This document shows positions 26,368-35,007 of a stretch of DNA of 64,000 nt, piece by piece (the stretch's first letter is position 1; each line of letters opens with the position of its first letter). Origin of the DNA: Aquimarina amphilecti (GTDB taxonomy: Bacteria > Bacteroidota > Bacteroidia > Flavobacteriales > Flavobacteriaceae); contig NZ_FOAB01000001.1 of assembly GCF_900109375.1 (NCBI RefSeq), positions 310,001-374,000 of the forward strand, read 5' to 3'. The notes below the pieces were generated by a model. It was not told the origin of the DNA. It saw only the letters and a list, made by a program, of their open reading frames with translations, and made no database searches. The position numbers and the translations under genes are program-made.

Positions 26368-27264
26368 ATGAGTTATCAGTTAGAATTGCGTCATTTTACC
26401 TATTTTTTGGCCGTAGCAGAAGAATTACACTTTAGGAAGGCTGCAGAAAGACTGTTTATTTCACAACCTGGTTTGAGCAGACAGATCAAACAGATGGAAG
26501 GTATTATTGGTGCAGAGCTTTTTATTAGGAACAAAAGAAATGTAAGCCTAACAGCTGCAGGAGAATATCTAAAAAAGGAAGTAGCATATATTTTTAATCA
26601 TATTGATTTCACGATAAAACAAACGTCTTTAATTGATAAAGGAAGCGAAGGAGAAGTTAGGATTGGTTTTTTAGGTTCTGCAATTCAAACGGTTATACCT
26701 GATCTTTTAGTAAAAGCTGATAAAGAATATCCTAAAATTCAATTTAGTTTAGAGGAAATGTCTAATTATGATCAAGTAAAATCAATTGTTAGTGATGAAT
26801 TGGATATTGGATTTGTTCGATTAGCAAGAGTGCCGGATGGAGTTTGTATAAAAGTTGTTCAAACAGATTCTTTTTCATTGGTGTTGCCAAAAGATCACTT
26901 GCTTACTAAAAAGAATTTTAGAAGTGTGGCGCAGGTTTCTTTAGAGCATTTTATTTTGTTTTCTTCAGATTACAGTTCTATATATTATGATAAGATCATG
27001 AGTATATGTGAAGATAAAGGGTTTACCCCAATAGTCTCTCATAAATCAGTTCACGCACAAACGATTTTTAAGTTGGTAGAAAGTGGGTTAGGAGTGGCTA
27101 TTGTTCCCACATCTTTGCAGTATGGGTTTGATCTCAATGTGAAATTTTTAGAAATTCCTAAAATTTCTCAAAAAGCGGCGTTATCTGTTATTTGGAAAGA
27201 AGATAATCGAAACCCTGCTTTAGAAAAGGTGAAGAAATTTTTGGATCCTGATAATAGACAATAA
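26368..27264 (+). CDS. LysR-family regulator, probably of hut genes
   Basis: 298 residues. N-terminal winged helix-turn-helix (about 6-65; FLAVAEELHFRKAAERLFISQPGLSRQI) and a C-terminal periplasmic-binding-protein-like effector domain (about 95-290). It is divergent from the hut operon with a T-N11-A dyad between them, the classic layout of a LysR regulator and its target. Histidine or urocanate as effector is inferred from context; no residue-level evidence for ligand choice. Confidence 0.92.
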   Translation: MSYQLELRHFTYFLAVAEELHFRKAAERLFISQPGLSRQIKQMEGIIGAELFIRNKRNVSLTAAGEYLKKEVAYIFNHIDFTIKQTSLIDKGSEGEVRIGFLGSAIQTVIPDLLVKADKEYPKIQFSLEEMSNYDQVKSIVSDELDIGFVRLARVPDGVCIKVVQTDSFSLVLPKDHLLTKKNFRSVAQVSLEHFILFSSDYSSIYYDKIMSICEDKGFTPIVSHKSVHAQTIFKLVESGLGVAIVPTSLQYGFDLNVKFLEIPKISQKAALSVIWKEDNRNPALEKVKKFLDPDNRQ

Positions 27265-27401
27265 TGGGTGCCACTTTTAAGGTGTTTTTAACTTGATTTT
27301 AATTAAATAAGAATAAAATTCTTCGTTTTTTTTAATTAAAATGATTTGTTTATTTTTGGCGCTTTTATTTTTAAAAATTTCACCCCAAAATAATAGATTT
27401 A

Positions 27402-28031
27402 ATGATTAAAAAAATACTATTTCCAGTACTTCTTGTCTTTTTAATATCAGTAAAAACAAATGCTCAACAAGATCGTACTCAGCTAGGTTTAAAAGTAGGT
27501 TATAACCTTTCATACATATCAGGAGAAGAAATTGATGATTTTATACCTAGAAATACCATTCATCTAGGGATTGTAGGAGAAATACCAATTACAAGATTTT
27601 TGGCTATTCAGCCCGAGTTACTGTACTCGTTTCAAGGCTCCTATGTACAACCTGGATTTACGGATAGTTCGGATTTAAGGTTTACAGAATGGTTATTAAA
27701 GCTGGATTATATTGTACTTCCTATTATGGTAAAATATTATTTAACTCCTGGTTTTAGTGCTGAGATTGGACCACAATTGGGAGTGTTAACTTCTGCAAAA
27801 TTATTAAAAAAGAGTTCTGTAAATGGTATTTCTGAAACTACTCAGGATGATTTGAAGGAGCTGATTGCGCCTGTAAGTTATGGGATTAATATAGGTTTTG
27901 GATACCAGTTTGAAGATGGATTATTTTTTCAATCTCGTTTTAATATAAGGATTTCTGACATATTTGATTTTGAAGATGCACTAAGTCAAAGAAATCACGT
28001 CTTTCAGATTTCTGCGGGGTATAAGTTTTAG
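27402..28031 (+). CDS. Outer-membrane beta-barrel (PorT-like) protein
   Basis: 209 residues. Signal peptide MIKKILFPVLLVFLISVKTNAQ, then alternating hydrophobic beta strands ending in the aromatic ISAGYKF, typical of small barrels annotated as porin family/PorT in this phylum. A -7-like box, TATTTTTG, is at 27351-27358. It stands alone, convergent with the next gene. Ligand unknown. Confidence 0.85.
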   Translation: MIKKILFPVLLVFLISVKTNAQQDRTQLGLKVGYNLSYISGEEIDDFIPRNTIHLGIVGEIPITRFLAIQPELLYSFQGSYVQPGFTDSSDLRFTEWLLKLDYIVLPIMVKYYLTPGFSAEIGPQLGVLTSAKLLKKSSVNGISETTQDDLKELIAPVSYGINIGFGYQFEDGLFFQSRFNIRISDIFDFEDALSQRNHVFQISAGYKF

Positions 28032-28060
28032 AACTTATTACAGGTTTTACTAAATAAAAA

Positions 28061-28141
28061 TGATCGAAAAATATTATTCATTTTATTTCGGATAAAATAT
28101 ATCTAATGATATAAACCGAATCAGTTAATATTTCTCGATCA
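28061..28141. terminator. Possible terminator region (imperfect inverted repeats)
   Basis: Between convergent genes. The segment starting TGATCGAAAAATATTA (28061) is nearly complementary to TAATATTTCTCGATCA ending at 28141, and a smaller hairpin, ATTTTAT-TTCGG-ATAAAAT, lies between. No strong T run follows, so termination is only suggested. Confidence 0.35.
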
Positions 28142-28154
28142 CTTTTGTGTTTTC

Positions 28155-28520
28155 TTAGCTTGGCATAGAATAAAAGAATTGCTCTTCTGTTATTTTGCCA
28201 TTATTAACATTGTAAACCGCTAATTCCTCTATTTGCATACGTCCTTGTCCTTTAAAAGTACAATCCATTTTCATTTTGCAAGAAAAATGATTTTCAGCAA
28301 CCATTGGTTCAGAAACTTCACCTCCGTGAAATTCTTCTACGGTTGCATACCAATCCTGACTTTTTTTGGTTACGGCGTCTTTCCCAGTTACAACTAAATT
28401 AGGGGCTCCAGGCATTTCGCGACTAACAACATTGTCCGCATATAATTCTTTTAAAGCTTGCATGTTTTCACCTTTACGGCAAAGTTCTACTAAACGATTA
28501 GCTACTTCTTGTGTATTCAT
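28155..28520 (-). CDS. SnoaL/NTF2-like protein
   Basis: 121 residues of the NTF2-like cone fold: an N-terminal helix, VANRLVELCRKGENMQALKELYADN, then VVSREMPG and four strands with YNVNNGKITEEQFFYS at the end. Such proteins are small ligand-binding or isomerase-like enzymes in the cytosol. No signal peptide. It is upstream of nothing obvious; the leftward photolyase gene ends 86 nt before its start region. Function unknown. Confidence 0.8.
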   Translation of the reverse strand: MNTQEVANRLVELCRKGENMQALKELYADNVVSREMPGAPNLVVTGKDAVTKKSQDWYATVEEFHGGEVSEPMVAENHFSCKMKMDCTFKGQGRMQIEELAVYNVNNGKITEEQFFYSMPS

Positions 28521-28606
28521 TGGTTTTGAAGTTTATTGGTTTGTAATGGCTTTAAATTACAAAAAACTTTGGTGCATATTTTTAAATAAATGTTATAATT
28601 TCTTTT

Positions 28607-29914
28607 TTAAGCAACAGCTTCTTTATAAGTAGCTAAACATCTTTCTCTTGCCATTTTGTGATCAACAATAGGTTGCGGATAGGTTAATTCATTAATATCT
28701 TTAACCCACATATTAATATATTCTAATTTCTTGTCAAATTTGGTGACTTGAGTTGTGGGATTAAAGATTCGAAAGTATGGTGCCGCATCAACACCAGAAC
28801 CAGCAGCCCATTGCCAATTTCCAACATTAGCAGACATATCATAATCCAAAAGTTTTTCTGCAAAATATGTTTCACCCCATCTCCAGTCAATTAATAAGTG
28901 TTTACACAGAAAACTTGCAACTAACATCCTAACGCGGTTGTGCATATAACCAGTTTGATTTAATTCCCGAATTCCTGCGTCTACTAAAGGATATCCTGTT
29001 TCACCTTTTTTCCAAGCTTCAAATTCAGCCTCATTATTGCGCCATTCAATACGATCATATTTTGGTCTAAATGCTTTGTCTTTAGTGTGTGGAAAGTGCC
29101 ATAAGATTTGCATAAAGAATTCTCGCCATATTAACTCCGACCAGAAAACTTCATTTTCTTCAGCAATTGCCTTTTTAATCATTTCGCGAATACTAACGGT
29201 CCCAAAACGTAAATGTGGTCCTAATCTAGAAGTTCCATTTTCTATTGCAGGGAAATTTCGAGTATCTTCATAATTATTGATAAGGGTAGGTGAAACTTTA
29301 AATTTTGGTACTCTAATTTTAGATTTTATAAAACCGATATCAGAAAGCGATAGGTTGGGTAGATTTATGTCATTAACCAAATTTTTTAGATTCTCTATCG
29401 AATTATGTTCTTTTAATTTTGAGGCATCAAATCTTTCTTTCCATTTGTTTTTGTACGGCGTATATACTACATAAGGAGTGTCATCAGATTTTGTGATTTC
29501 TTCCTTCTCAAAAACCACTTGATCTTTAAAAGTTTCGAACTTTATAGCATTTTCACTTAACAATTTCCCTATTTTTTCATCTCGGTTTCTGGCATAGGGT
29601 TCATAATCATGATTTGTATATACTTTGGCTATTTGATATTCTGTAATTAGATTTTTATATATTTCGGTAGGGTTACCATAAAACATTGCTATTGAGCTAT
29701 TATAGCTATCCTGTAGTTTTTGAGAAATGTTTTGTAAAGTATCATGTATAAATGATAGTCTGCTATCATCTTTTGGTAACTTTTTTAGGATTTCCTGATC
29801 AAAAATAAAAACGAGTAAAACGGGAAGATCATCTTTTAATGCTTGGTTTAGGCCTACATTGTCATTTAGTCTGAGATCTCTTCTAAACCAAAAAATATTT
29901 ACTTTTTTTGGCAT
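28607..29914 (-). CDS. Deoxyribodipyrimidine photolyase/cryptochrome family
   Basis: 435 residues. N-terminal photolyase alpha/beta domain (FWFRRDLRLNDNVGL) for an antenna chromophore, and a C-terminal helical FAD domain (ENGTSRLGPHLRFGTVSIRE, FWSELIWREFFMQILWHFP, NVGNWQWAAGSGVDAAPYFRIFNP). The C-terminal part looks like class I CPD photolyases, which use blue light to split pyrimidine dimers, although a cryptochrome role cannot be excluded by eye. It overlaps tightly with an SDR (1 nt gap) and an SRPBCC gene upstream, a set often found together as a light-responsive unit in bacteria. Confidence 0.93.
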   Translation of the reverse strand: MPKKVNIFWFRRDLRLNDNVGLNQALKDDLPVLLVFIFDQEILKKLPKDDSRLSFIHDTLQNISQKLQDSYNSSIAMFYGNPTEIYKNLITEYQIAKVYTNHDYEPYARNRDEKIGKLLSENAIKFETFKDQVVFEKEEITKSDDTPYVVYTPYKNKWKERFDASKLKEHNSIENLKNLVNDINLPNLSLSDIGFIKSKIRVPKFKVSPTLINNYEDTRNFPAIENGTSRLGPHLRFGTVSIREMIKKAIAEENEVFWSELIWREFFMQILWHFPHTKDKAFRPKYDRIEWRNNEAEFEAWKKGETGYPLVDAGIRELNQTGYMHNRVRMLVASFLCKHLLIDWRWGETYFAEKLLDYDMSANVGNWQWAAGSGVDAAPYFRIFNPTTQVTKFDKKLEYINMWVKDINELTYPQPIVDHKMARERCLATYKEAVA

Positions 29915-29915
29915 A

Positions 29916-30614
29916 TTAATTTACATTTAAAGTAGACATTCCTCCATCAACACCTAGTACTTGACCTGTTATCCAACTACTATCATCACTCAATAGAAAT
30001 TTTGCAATATTTGCGATGTCTTCCGCTTCTCCTACACGTTTAAGAGGATGTCGTTGGTCCATTTTTTCTTTCTTTTTTTCATTACCTAATAGTCTTTTGG
30101 CTAATGGAGTGTCTGTTAGAGAGGGAGCAATAACATTAACTCTTAGTGTTGGTGCATATTCCGCTGCTAATGCTTTTGCAAAACCTTCGATTGCACCTTT
30201 AGCAGCAGCTACACTAGTATGAAATGGCATTCCTACTTTAACCGCTACAGTACTGAATAAAATTATGCTAGCTTGTTTTGACTTTTTTAATTGTGGGAGA
30301 ATAGCGTGCATTATTTTTATCAAAAACATAAAATTAATTTGCATATCCTCATAAAATGCATCAGGAGTTAGCATTGTAAAAGGTTTTAGATTTATGCTGC
30401 CAGGACAATATACAAAACCATCCAACTGATCAGGTAATTTGGAGGTGTCAATTTCATCTGTAGATGCATCATAAGGGATGTGAGTTACTTCTAGATTCCC
30501 TAAGTTTTGAGAAGTTCTGGAAGCTATATATACGTTATGATTACTATAAAGTTTTAACGCTAATTCGAATCCTATTCCATGGCTACCACCAATAAGTAAA
30601 ATGTTTTTTCTCAT
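29916..30614 (-). CDS. SDR-fold protein of the photolyase operon
   Basis: 232 residues. Rossmann start ILLIGGSHGIGFELA and an SDR end ITGQVLGVDGGMSTL. The usual YxxxK is altered: the Lys is present in HTSVAAAKGAIEGF, but the residue four before it is Val, not Tyr. It may therefore bind a nucleotide without normal dehydrogenase chemistry, or use another residue. It sits between the SRPBCC gene and the photolyase gene with short spacing, and shares their presumed promoter. Function unknown. Confidence 0.85.
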   Translation of the reverse strand: MRKNILLIGGSHGIGFELALKLYSNHNVYIASRTSQNLGNLEVTHIPYDASTDEIDTSKLPDQLDGFVYCPGSINLKPFTMLTPDAFYEDMQINFMFLIKIMHAILPQLKKSKQASIILFSTVAVKVGMPFHTSVAAAKGAIEGFAKALAAEYAPTLRVNVIAPSLTDTPLAKRLLGNEKKKEKMDQRHPLKRVGEAEDIANIAKFLLSDDSSWITGQVLGVDGGMSTLNVN

Positions 30615-30654
30615 TATGTAATTTTATAAATTATATAGTTATTTGGTTTGTCTT

Positions 30655-31122
30655 TTAAGAGTTGTAGGTCCCAAATAGCTCAATTAGTTTCTTTTCTCTG
30701 TAATCAAATATTTCCTTTAGCTTCGGTTTTACCATAAATGGATGTACTAATTGCCCTAAAATACCAAAAGGTACTTTATAATCAATAATATCTTCCATTT
30801 CTACACCGCCAGGAATTTCTTTGATAAAATGTTTATGATGCCAAAGTGAATATGGACCAAATCGTTGTTCGTCTACAAAGTATTCTTTATCTACTGAATG
30901 AGTAATTTCGGTTACCCATTTTGTTTTGATTCCAGCAACAGGAGTTACTATATATTGTATAATTTGACCTGCATACATTTTTTTTTCTGCACCAGATAAT
31001 ATTTTAAACCCCATATAATCCGGTGTTATTGTTTTTAAGTTGCTAGGATTGGATAAGAAATCCCAGGCTTCTTGTAAAGAAATAGGAAGGTTTTGCTTTG
31101 CTTTTAATGTATATATTTTCAT
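30655..31122 (-). CDS. SRPBCC-family ligand-binding protein
   Basis: 155 residues, START/Bet v1-like helix-grip fold. The N-terminus (LPISLQEAWDFLSNPSNLKTITP) and WHHKHFIKEIPGGVEMEDIIDYKVPFG are typical of the polyketide-cyclase/SRPBCC group that accompanies photolyase genes. First gene of the operon, directly downstream of a 25-bp palindrome and promoter. Ligand unknown; a hydrophobic or chromophore-like molecule would fit the fold. Confidence 0.85.
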   Translation of the reverse strand: MKIYTLKAKQNLPISLQEAWDFLSNPSNLKTITPDYMGFKILSGAEKKMYAGQIIQYIVTPVAGIKTKWVTEITHSVDKEYFVDEQRFGPYSLWHHKHFIKEIPGGVEMEDIIDYKVPFGILGQLVHPFMVKPKLKEIFDYREKKLIELFGTYNS

Positions 31123-31141
31123 TGTATACCTCTTTTAAGGA

Positions 31142-31180
31142 TAAAGGTACAATCATTTTTGTTTAAATTTTAAACAAAAA
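31142..31180 (-). promoter_or_regulatory. Promoter with 25-bp palindromic operator (photolyase operon)
   Basis: A perfect palindrome with 12-bp arms, TTTTTGTTTAAA (31156-31167) and TTTAAACAAAAA (31169-31180), around one base. Reading the minus strand, the TTG inside the first arm is followed after 25 nt by TACCTTTA (31142-31149), close to the -7 consensus. The spacer is longer than the usual 17-23 nt, as at MerR-type promoters where the activator compensates for poor spacing. Light- or cobalamin-dependent LitR/CarH-like control is a reasonable guess, unproven. Confidence 0.6.
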
Positions 31181-31192
31181 AGTTAAACAAAA

Positions 31193-31549
31193 CTAAAAAT
31201 AGGATTGTGCCCACGATTTGGCTTCTTCTAGATTTTCAAAAAATGCGAATGATTTATCAAATAACTTTTGTTCAATAATGGCTTTGTCTCGCTCTGTTTT
31301 TTTCTTAGATACAATGGCAATAGCTTTCATGTTTGATAATTGGCCTTGTTTATATATATCATCAGACACTTCATGGTTATTTTCTCTGTTGGAAATCAAA
31401 AGAAATTTTTGGTCTTTGTAGTATGAACGAAGTTTTTTTCTAATAATATTAGCTTTATCTAAAGTTAAATTAACTCCTTCATTAACGGTTATAATTACGT
31501 AATTTTCAAATAATTCAATAGAACAAAAATCTGTGGTGTGTAATTGCAT
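31193..31549 (-). CDS. Hypothetical protein, STAS/SpoIIAA-like
   Basis: 118 residues. Predicted alternating strands and helices (FENYVIITVNEGVNLTLDKA, FLLISNRENNHEVS, MKAIAIVSKKK, FFENLEEAKSWAQSYF), as in STAS/SpoIIAA-like DUF proteins common in flavobacteria. No signal peptide and no conserved phosphorylatable motif that I can name. It precedes the photolyase operon on the same strand but is separated from it by the palindromic promoter. Confidence 0.7.
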   Translation of the reverse strand: MQLHTTDFCSIELFENYVIITVNEGVNLTLDKANIIRKKLRSYYKDQKFLLISNRENNHEVSDDIYKQGQLSNMKAIAIVSKKKTERDKAIIEQKLFDKSFAFFENLEEAKSWAQSYF

Positions 31550-31631
31550 TTAAGATACTAATATCCCATAAATATATGTTAAATAAAGTAAATTTTAAAA
31601 CAAGGAAAGTTTAAAAATTAATTTGAAGTGC

Positions 31632-32294
31632 TTAACATTCATTACAACAGTTGTCTGTTTTAGTAATTCTACACGTTAATACTGCCAGTATTGCTCCGAT
31701 TAATGGAGCAATCATATACAACCATTGATGTTCCCAATGACCTGATAATAGTGCAGGACCTAAAGATCTTGCTGGGTTCATTGATGCATTTGTCATCGGC
31801 CCAGCAAACATAGCTTCTAAAAGAACAACTCCTCCAATTGCTATACCCGCCATCATTCCTACTTCTTTAGACCCAGTAGATACATTGATAATAACAAGCA
31901 TTAAAAAATAGGTAAGAAGTAGTTCAAGAATAAATGCTCTAAGTGGATCAAAAGAAGGAAGTGTACCACCAAGAAATTCACTTTCTGGAAATAGGAATAG
32001 TAAAATACTACTGGCTGCGATGGCTCCGATGCATTGAGCTAATATATATTTAGGTACTTCTTTCCATTTGAATTTTTTAGCATATGCAAAGGCAATGGTA
32101 ACAGCAGGATTAAAGTGAGCTCCGGATATATCTCCAAAAGAATAAATCATTGCCATCACTATCAACCCCCAAGTGATAGCTATACCTACATGTGTTACAT
32201 CACCACCAGTAACCTCATTTATAGTCATAGCTCCGGTACCACAAAATACCATTGTAAAAGTTCCTATTACTTCGGATATATATTTACGCATCAT
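31632..32294 (-). CDS. Aquaporin/MIP family channel
   Basis: 220 residues with six transmembrane helices and both half-helix motifs: NPA at 62-64 (HFNPAVTIAF) and NPA at 173-175 (SMNPARSLGPAL). This length and the short loops suit water or small-solute channels rather than GlpF. The C-terminus ends in a short Cys-rich tail, NCCNEC, that most aquaporins lack. A consensus -7 box, TATATTTG, is at 32312-32319 on the minus strand. Two adjacent ATGs leave the start ambiguous by one residue. The transported solute is not readable from the sequence. Confidence 0.92.
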   Translation of the reverse strand: MMRKYISEVIGTFTMVFCGTGAMTINEVTGGDVTHVGIAITWGLIVMAMIYSFGDISGAHFNPAVTIAFAYAKKFKWKEVPKYILAQCIGAIAASSILLFLFPESEFLGGTLPSFDPLRAFILELLLTYFLMLVIINVSTGSKEVGMMAGIAIGGVVLLEAMFAGPMTNASMNPARSLGPALLSGHWEHQWLYMIAPLIGAILAVLTCRITKTDNCCNEC

Positions 32295-32413
32295 ACAATT
32301 AGAAATAAAGACAAATATAGTACTACTTATTTTAAGTTTTTGTTAACTTTTAATGTATGTGTAATTATTAATTTCGTTTCGATTAAACTAATTATAGACT
32401 AAATTTAAACACA

Positions 32414-33253
32414 ATGAAAAAGATCATCTTATTTGTATCGGTTGCCTTATTATCTCTAGGTGTTGATGCTCAAGTAACAGTCCCACAACCTAGCCCTCTT
32501 TCTAAAATAGAACAAGTAGTTGGGTTAACTGATGTTTCTGTTGAATATTCACGTCCAAGTATGAAAGGACGCACTATTTTTGGAAATTTAGTGCCTTATG
32601 ATAAATTATGGAGAACAGGAGCGAACAAGAATACTCAAATTACCTTTGGTGATGATGTAAAAGTAGGAGGAAGCGAATTGAAGAAAGGTACATACGCGAT
32701 TTTTACAAAACCAGGTAAAGAAAGCTGGGAAGTTATGTTTTATAGCGATGCAAGTAACTGGGGAACCCCACGTGAGTGGGACGATAGTAAAGTTGCTGCT
32801 AAAATAAATGTAAAGGCAACAAAAATCCCTATGAACGTAGAGACATTTACTATTATGTTTAGTGATTTTACAATGAATAGTGCACTTATTAATATTTTAT
32901 GGGAAAATACAGAAGCTGCTATAAAATTAGAAGTTCCTTCTAAAAAGAAAGCAATGGAGAGTATAGAACAAGTTATGGCTGGACCATCTCCTAATGATCA
33001 CTATCAAGCAGCAGTATTTTATAAAGATACTGAGGACTATGCGAAAGCTAAACAGCATATTGAAAAAGCTGTAGCAGGTAGAGCAGATGCATTTTGGTAT
33101 CATAGACAACATTCTTTAATTCTTGCTAAAAGTGGAGATAAAGCTGGTGCAATAAAAGCAGCAAAAACTTCGTTAGAGTTAGCAGAGAAGGCTAAAAATG
33201 CTGACTACGTAAAATTAAACAAAGACTCCCTTGCAGAGTGGGGAGCTAAATAA
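32414..33253 (+). CDS. DUF2911 protein with C-terminal TPR-like repeats
   Basis: 279 residues. A signal peptide ends at VDAQ; the DUF2911 domain follows (about 25-170; VEYSRPSMKGRTIFGNLVPY, LWRTGANKNTQITF, GTYAIFTKPG), then helical repeats resembling TPRs (AAVFYKDTEDYAKAKQHIEK and on). Exported, probably periplasmic or surface attached. DUF2911 is common in Bacteroidota and has no defined activity. Confidence 0.88.
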   Translation: MKKIILFVSVALLSLGVDAQVTVPQPSPLSKIEQVVGLTDVSVEYSRPSMKGRTIFGNLVPYDKLWRTGANKNTQITFGDDVKVGGSELKKGTYAIFTKPGKESWEVMFYSDASNWGTPREWDDSKVAAKINVKATKIPMNVETFTIMFSDFTMNSALINILWENTEAAIKLEVPSKKKAMESIEQVMAGPSPNDHYQAAVFYKDTEDYAKAKQHIEKAVAGRADAFWYHRQHSLILAKSGDKAGAIKAAKTSLELAEKAKNADYVKLNKDSLAEWGAK

Positions 33254-33277
33254 CACTCTTTTTTTTCACACAAATCG

Positions 33278-33309
33278 AAAAGCGCTCTAATATTTAGAGC
33301 GCTTTTTTT
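33278..33309 (+). terminator. Intrinsic terminator
   Basis: Stem of 13 bp (AAAAGCGCTCTAA / TTAGAGCGCTTTT) with a 3-nt loop and a T run, 25 nt after the DUF2911 gene. Confidence 0.85.
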
Positions 33310-33408
33310 GTTAGAATTCTATATTACATCAAACATTGTAATAGAAATATTACTAAGCAAAATTTACGATTTGATTATGTTAATGATTATAGAGTATTTC
33401 ATAATTTT

Positions 33409-34389
33409 TTATTCATAATGTAGTCCAATTTTATCTCTAACTGCATCCAGTAACCTTACCAATCTTATGCTTTTATTAAAGGTCATAATCTCACTTTCTA
33501 TATTCCCTTTTGCAATCATTTCTTGTACATGGATCGCTTCATAATTGTATCCGTTGGTGGTAACGGGAAATTCGTATAATTTAGAAATACCATTTTTTGT
33601 AATGGTAATTGTAGATGGTTCGTGAAAACGACTATGTATAACAATTGTTCCTTTTTCTAATTTAATAATGGCTTCTGTATTGGTTTTTTCAGTAACAGAA
33701 GAAAATAAGGAGGCTTGTATATTATTTTTGTAAGAGAGCTTCATGGTACAGTTTTCATCGATGCCAGTTTCTCCAAATGTAGCTTTTGCTTCGATGTTTT
33801 CTGGATAGCCTAATAAGCTTAATGCTGCAAATAATGGATAGATGCCGACATCTAATAAGCTGCCTCCTCCAAGAGCTTTGTTAAATATTCTGCTTTTTGG
33901 ATTGTATGTACTTGCAAAACCGAAATCAGCTTGTAGGTTCTTTATTTTGCCAAGTTTATTAGATTCAATAATTTTTAAAACATGTCTGTAATGTGGTAAG
34001 AAATAGGTCCATAATGCCTCCATCAAAAATGTATTATTCTTTTTTGCTATAAGAATCATTTCCGTTACCTGTTCTAAATTTAAGGCAAAAGGTTTTTCAC
34101 ATAAAACTGCTTTTTTAGCGTTTAGGCACATTATTGTATTTTCATAGTGGAAGACATGAGGGGTTGCTATATAGATAATATCTATTTCGTTATCAGCAAT
34201 AAGCTCCATGTAACTACCATAACAATTAGAAACTTTAAATGTTCTTCCAAAGTTTTTAGCTTTTTTAATATCTCTGCTCCCCACAGCTAATAAGTTAGCA
34301 TTTGGTACTTCTAAAAGGTCCTCTGCAAACTTATGTGCTATTTTACCACATCCAATGATACCCCAATTATACTTTTTATTTATTGCCAT
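33409..34389 (-). CDS. Gfo/Idh/MocA-family oxidoreductase
   Basis: 326 residues. N-terminal Rossmann domain (WGIIGCGKIAHKFAEDL), ATPHVFHYENTIMCL, the conserved CEKPFALN with catalytic Lys, and a C-terminal beta-sheet domain with GGSLLDVGIYPLFAAL. It resembles the dihydrodiol/1,5-anhydro-fructose branch of NAD(P)-dependent sugar or diol dehydrogenases. Cytosolic, stands alone. Substrate unknown. Confidence 0.92.
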   Translation of the reverse strand: MAINKKYNWGIIGCGKIAHKFAEDLLEVPNANLLAVGSRDIKKAKNFGRTFKVSNCYGSYMELIADNEIDIIYIATPHVFHYENTIMCLNAKKAVLCEKPFALNLEQVTEMILIAKKNNTFLMEALWTYFLPHYRHVLKIIESNKLGKIKNLQADFGFASTYNPKSRIFNKALGGGSLLDVGIYPLFAALSLLGYPENIEAKATFGETGIDENCTMKLSYKNNIQASLFSSVTEKTNTEAIIKLEKGTIVIHSRFHEPSTITITKNGISKLYEFPVTTNGYNYEAIHVQEMIAKGNIESEIMTFNKSIRLVRLLDAVRDKIGLHYE

Positions 34390-34620
34390 TAGTTATTGTA
34401 TATAAAATTGTATGTTATGATTTTTGAGGGTATTTTCCTCTTTTTTTTAATACAACTGATTATACATATTTAGTTTTAATTAAAATTTAGTAGTGATTTT
34501 TTTATAAATCGTTTAATTCTTTAGTATAAATATAAAATATGTAGGTATACAGTCTAAAATTTTTGATGTCTTATTTAATATTGGTAAATTTAAAACACTC
34601 ACTTTTAAAACCAAACCATT

Positions 34621-34953
34621 ATGAATAACCAAATTACACTCAAAGAATCTCCTAATCGACAGACACATGCGCTTAGATTAAGTCGTATGAAGGATGAACT
34701 TACCGTAATGCTCTCTGATTTACATTCTTATCGTTGCGAACCTTGCACGCCAGATATGCATAAACAATTTCTGGAATTGGATTTTAATGGGCGAAAACTT
34801 TCGCAAACTATTAATAATGCTTTTGATTTATTGAAAAATTCTGTCCAATTTTCTAAAGAAATAGGAGACGAAGTTTTTGAAGTAATTAAAAAATATCATC
34901 AGTTTCAAAAAAAAGTATCTTCCTATAGATCCGAAGCTATTGTGCATCATTAA
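34621..34953 (+). CDS. Hypothetical helical protein
   Basis: 110 residues, not recognised. Mostly helical by composition. A Cys pair lies in YRCEPCTPDMHKQF, which could be a redox or metal site. No signal peptide or transmembrane helix. It is followed by a clear terminator and preceded by a 230-nt A+T-rich spacer, so it is probably a monocistronic gene. Confidence 0.65.
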   Translation: MNNQITLKESPNRQTHALRLSRMKDELTVMLSDLHSYRCEPCTPDMHKQFLELDFNGRKLSQTINNAFDLLKNSVQFSKEIGDEVFEVIKKYHQFQKKVSSYRSEAIVHH

Positions 34954-34978
34954 ACTTTATTCAGTAGTAATCAATGAA

Positions 34979-35007
34979 TACCTCGATAATAATATTCGAG
35001 GTTTTTT
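34979..35007 (+). terminator. Intrinsic terminator
   Basis: CCTCGA (34981-34986) pairs with TCGAGG (34996-35001), with extra A-T pairing outside and a T run after, 27 nt downstream of the hypothetical gene. Confidence 0.75.
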
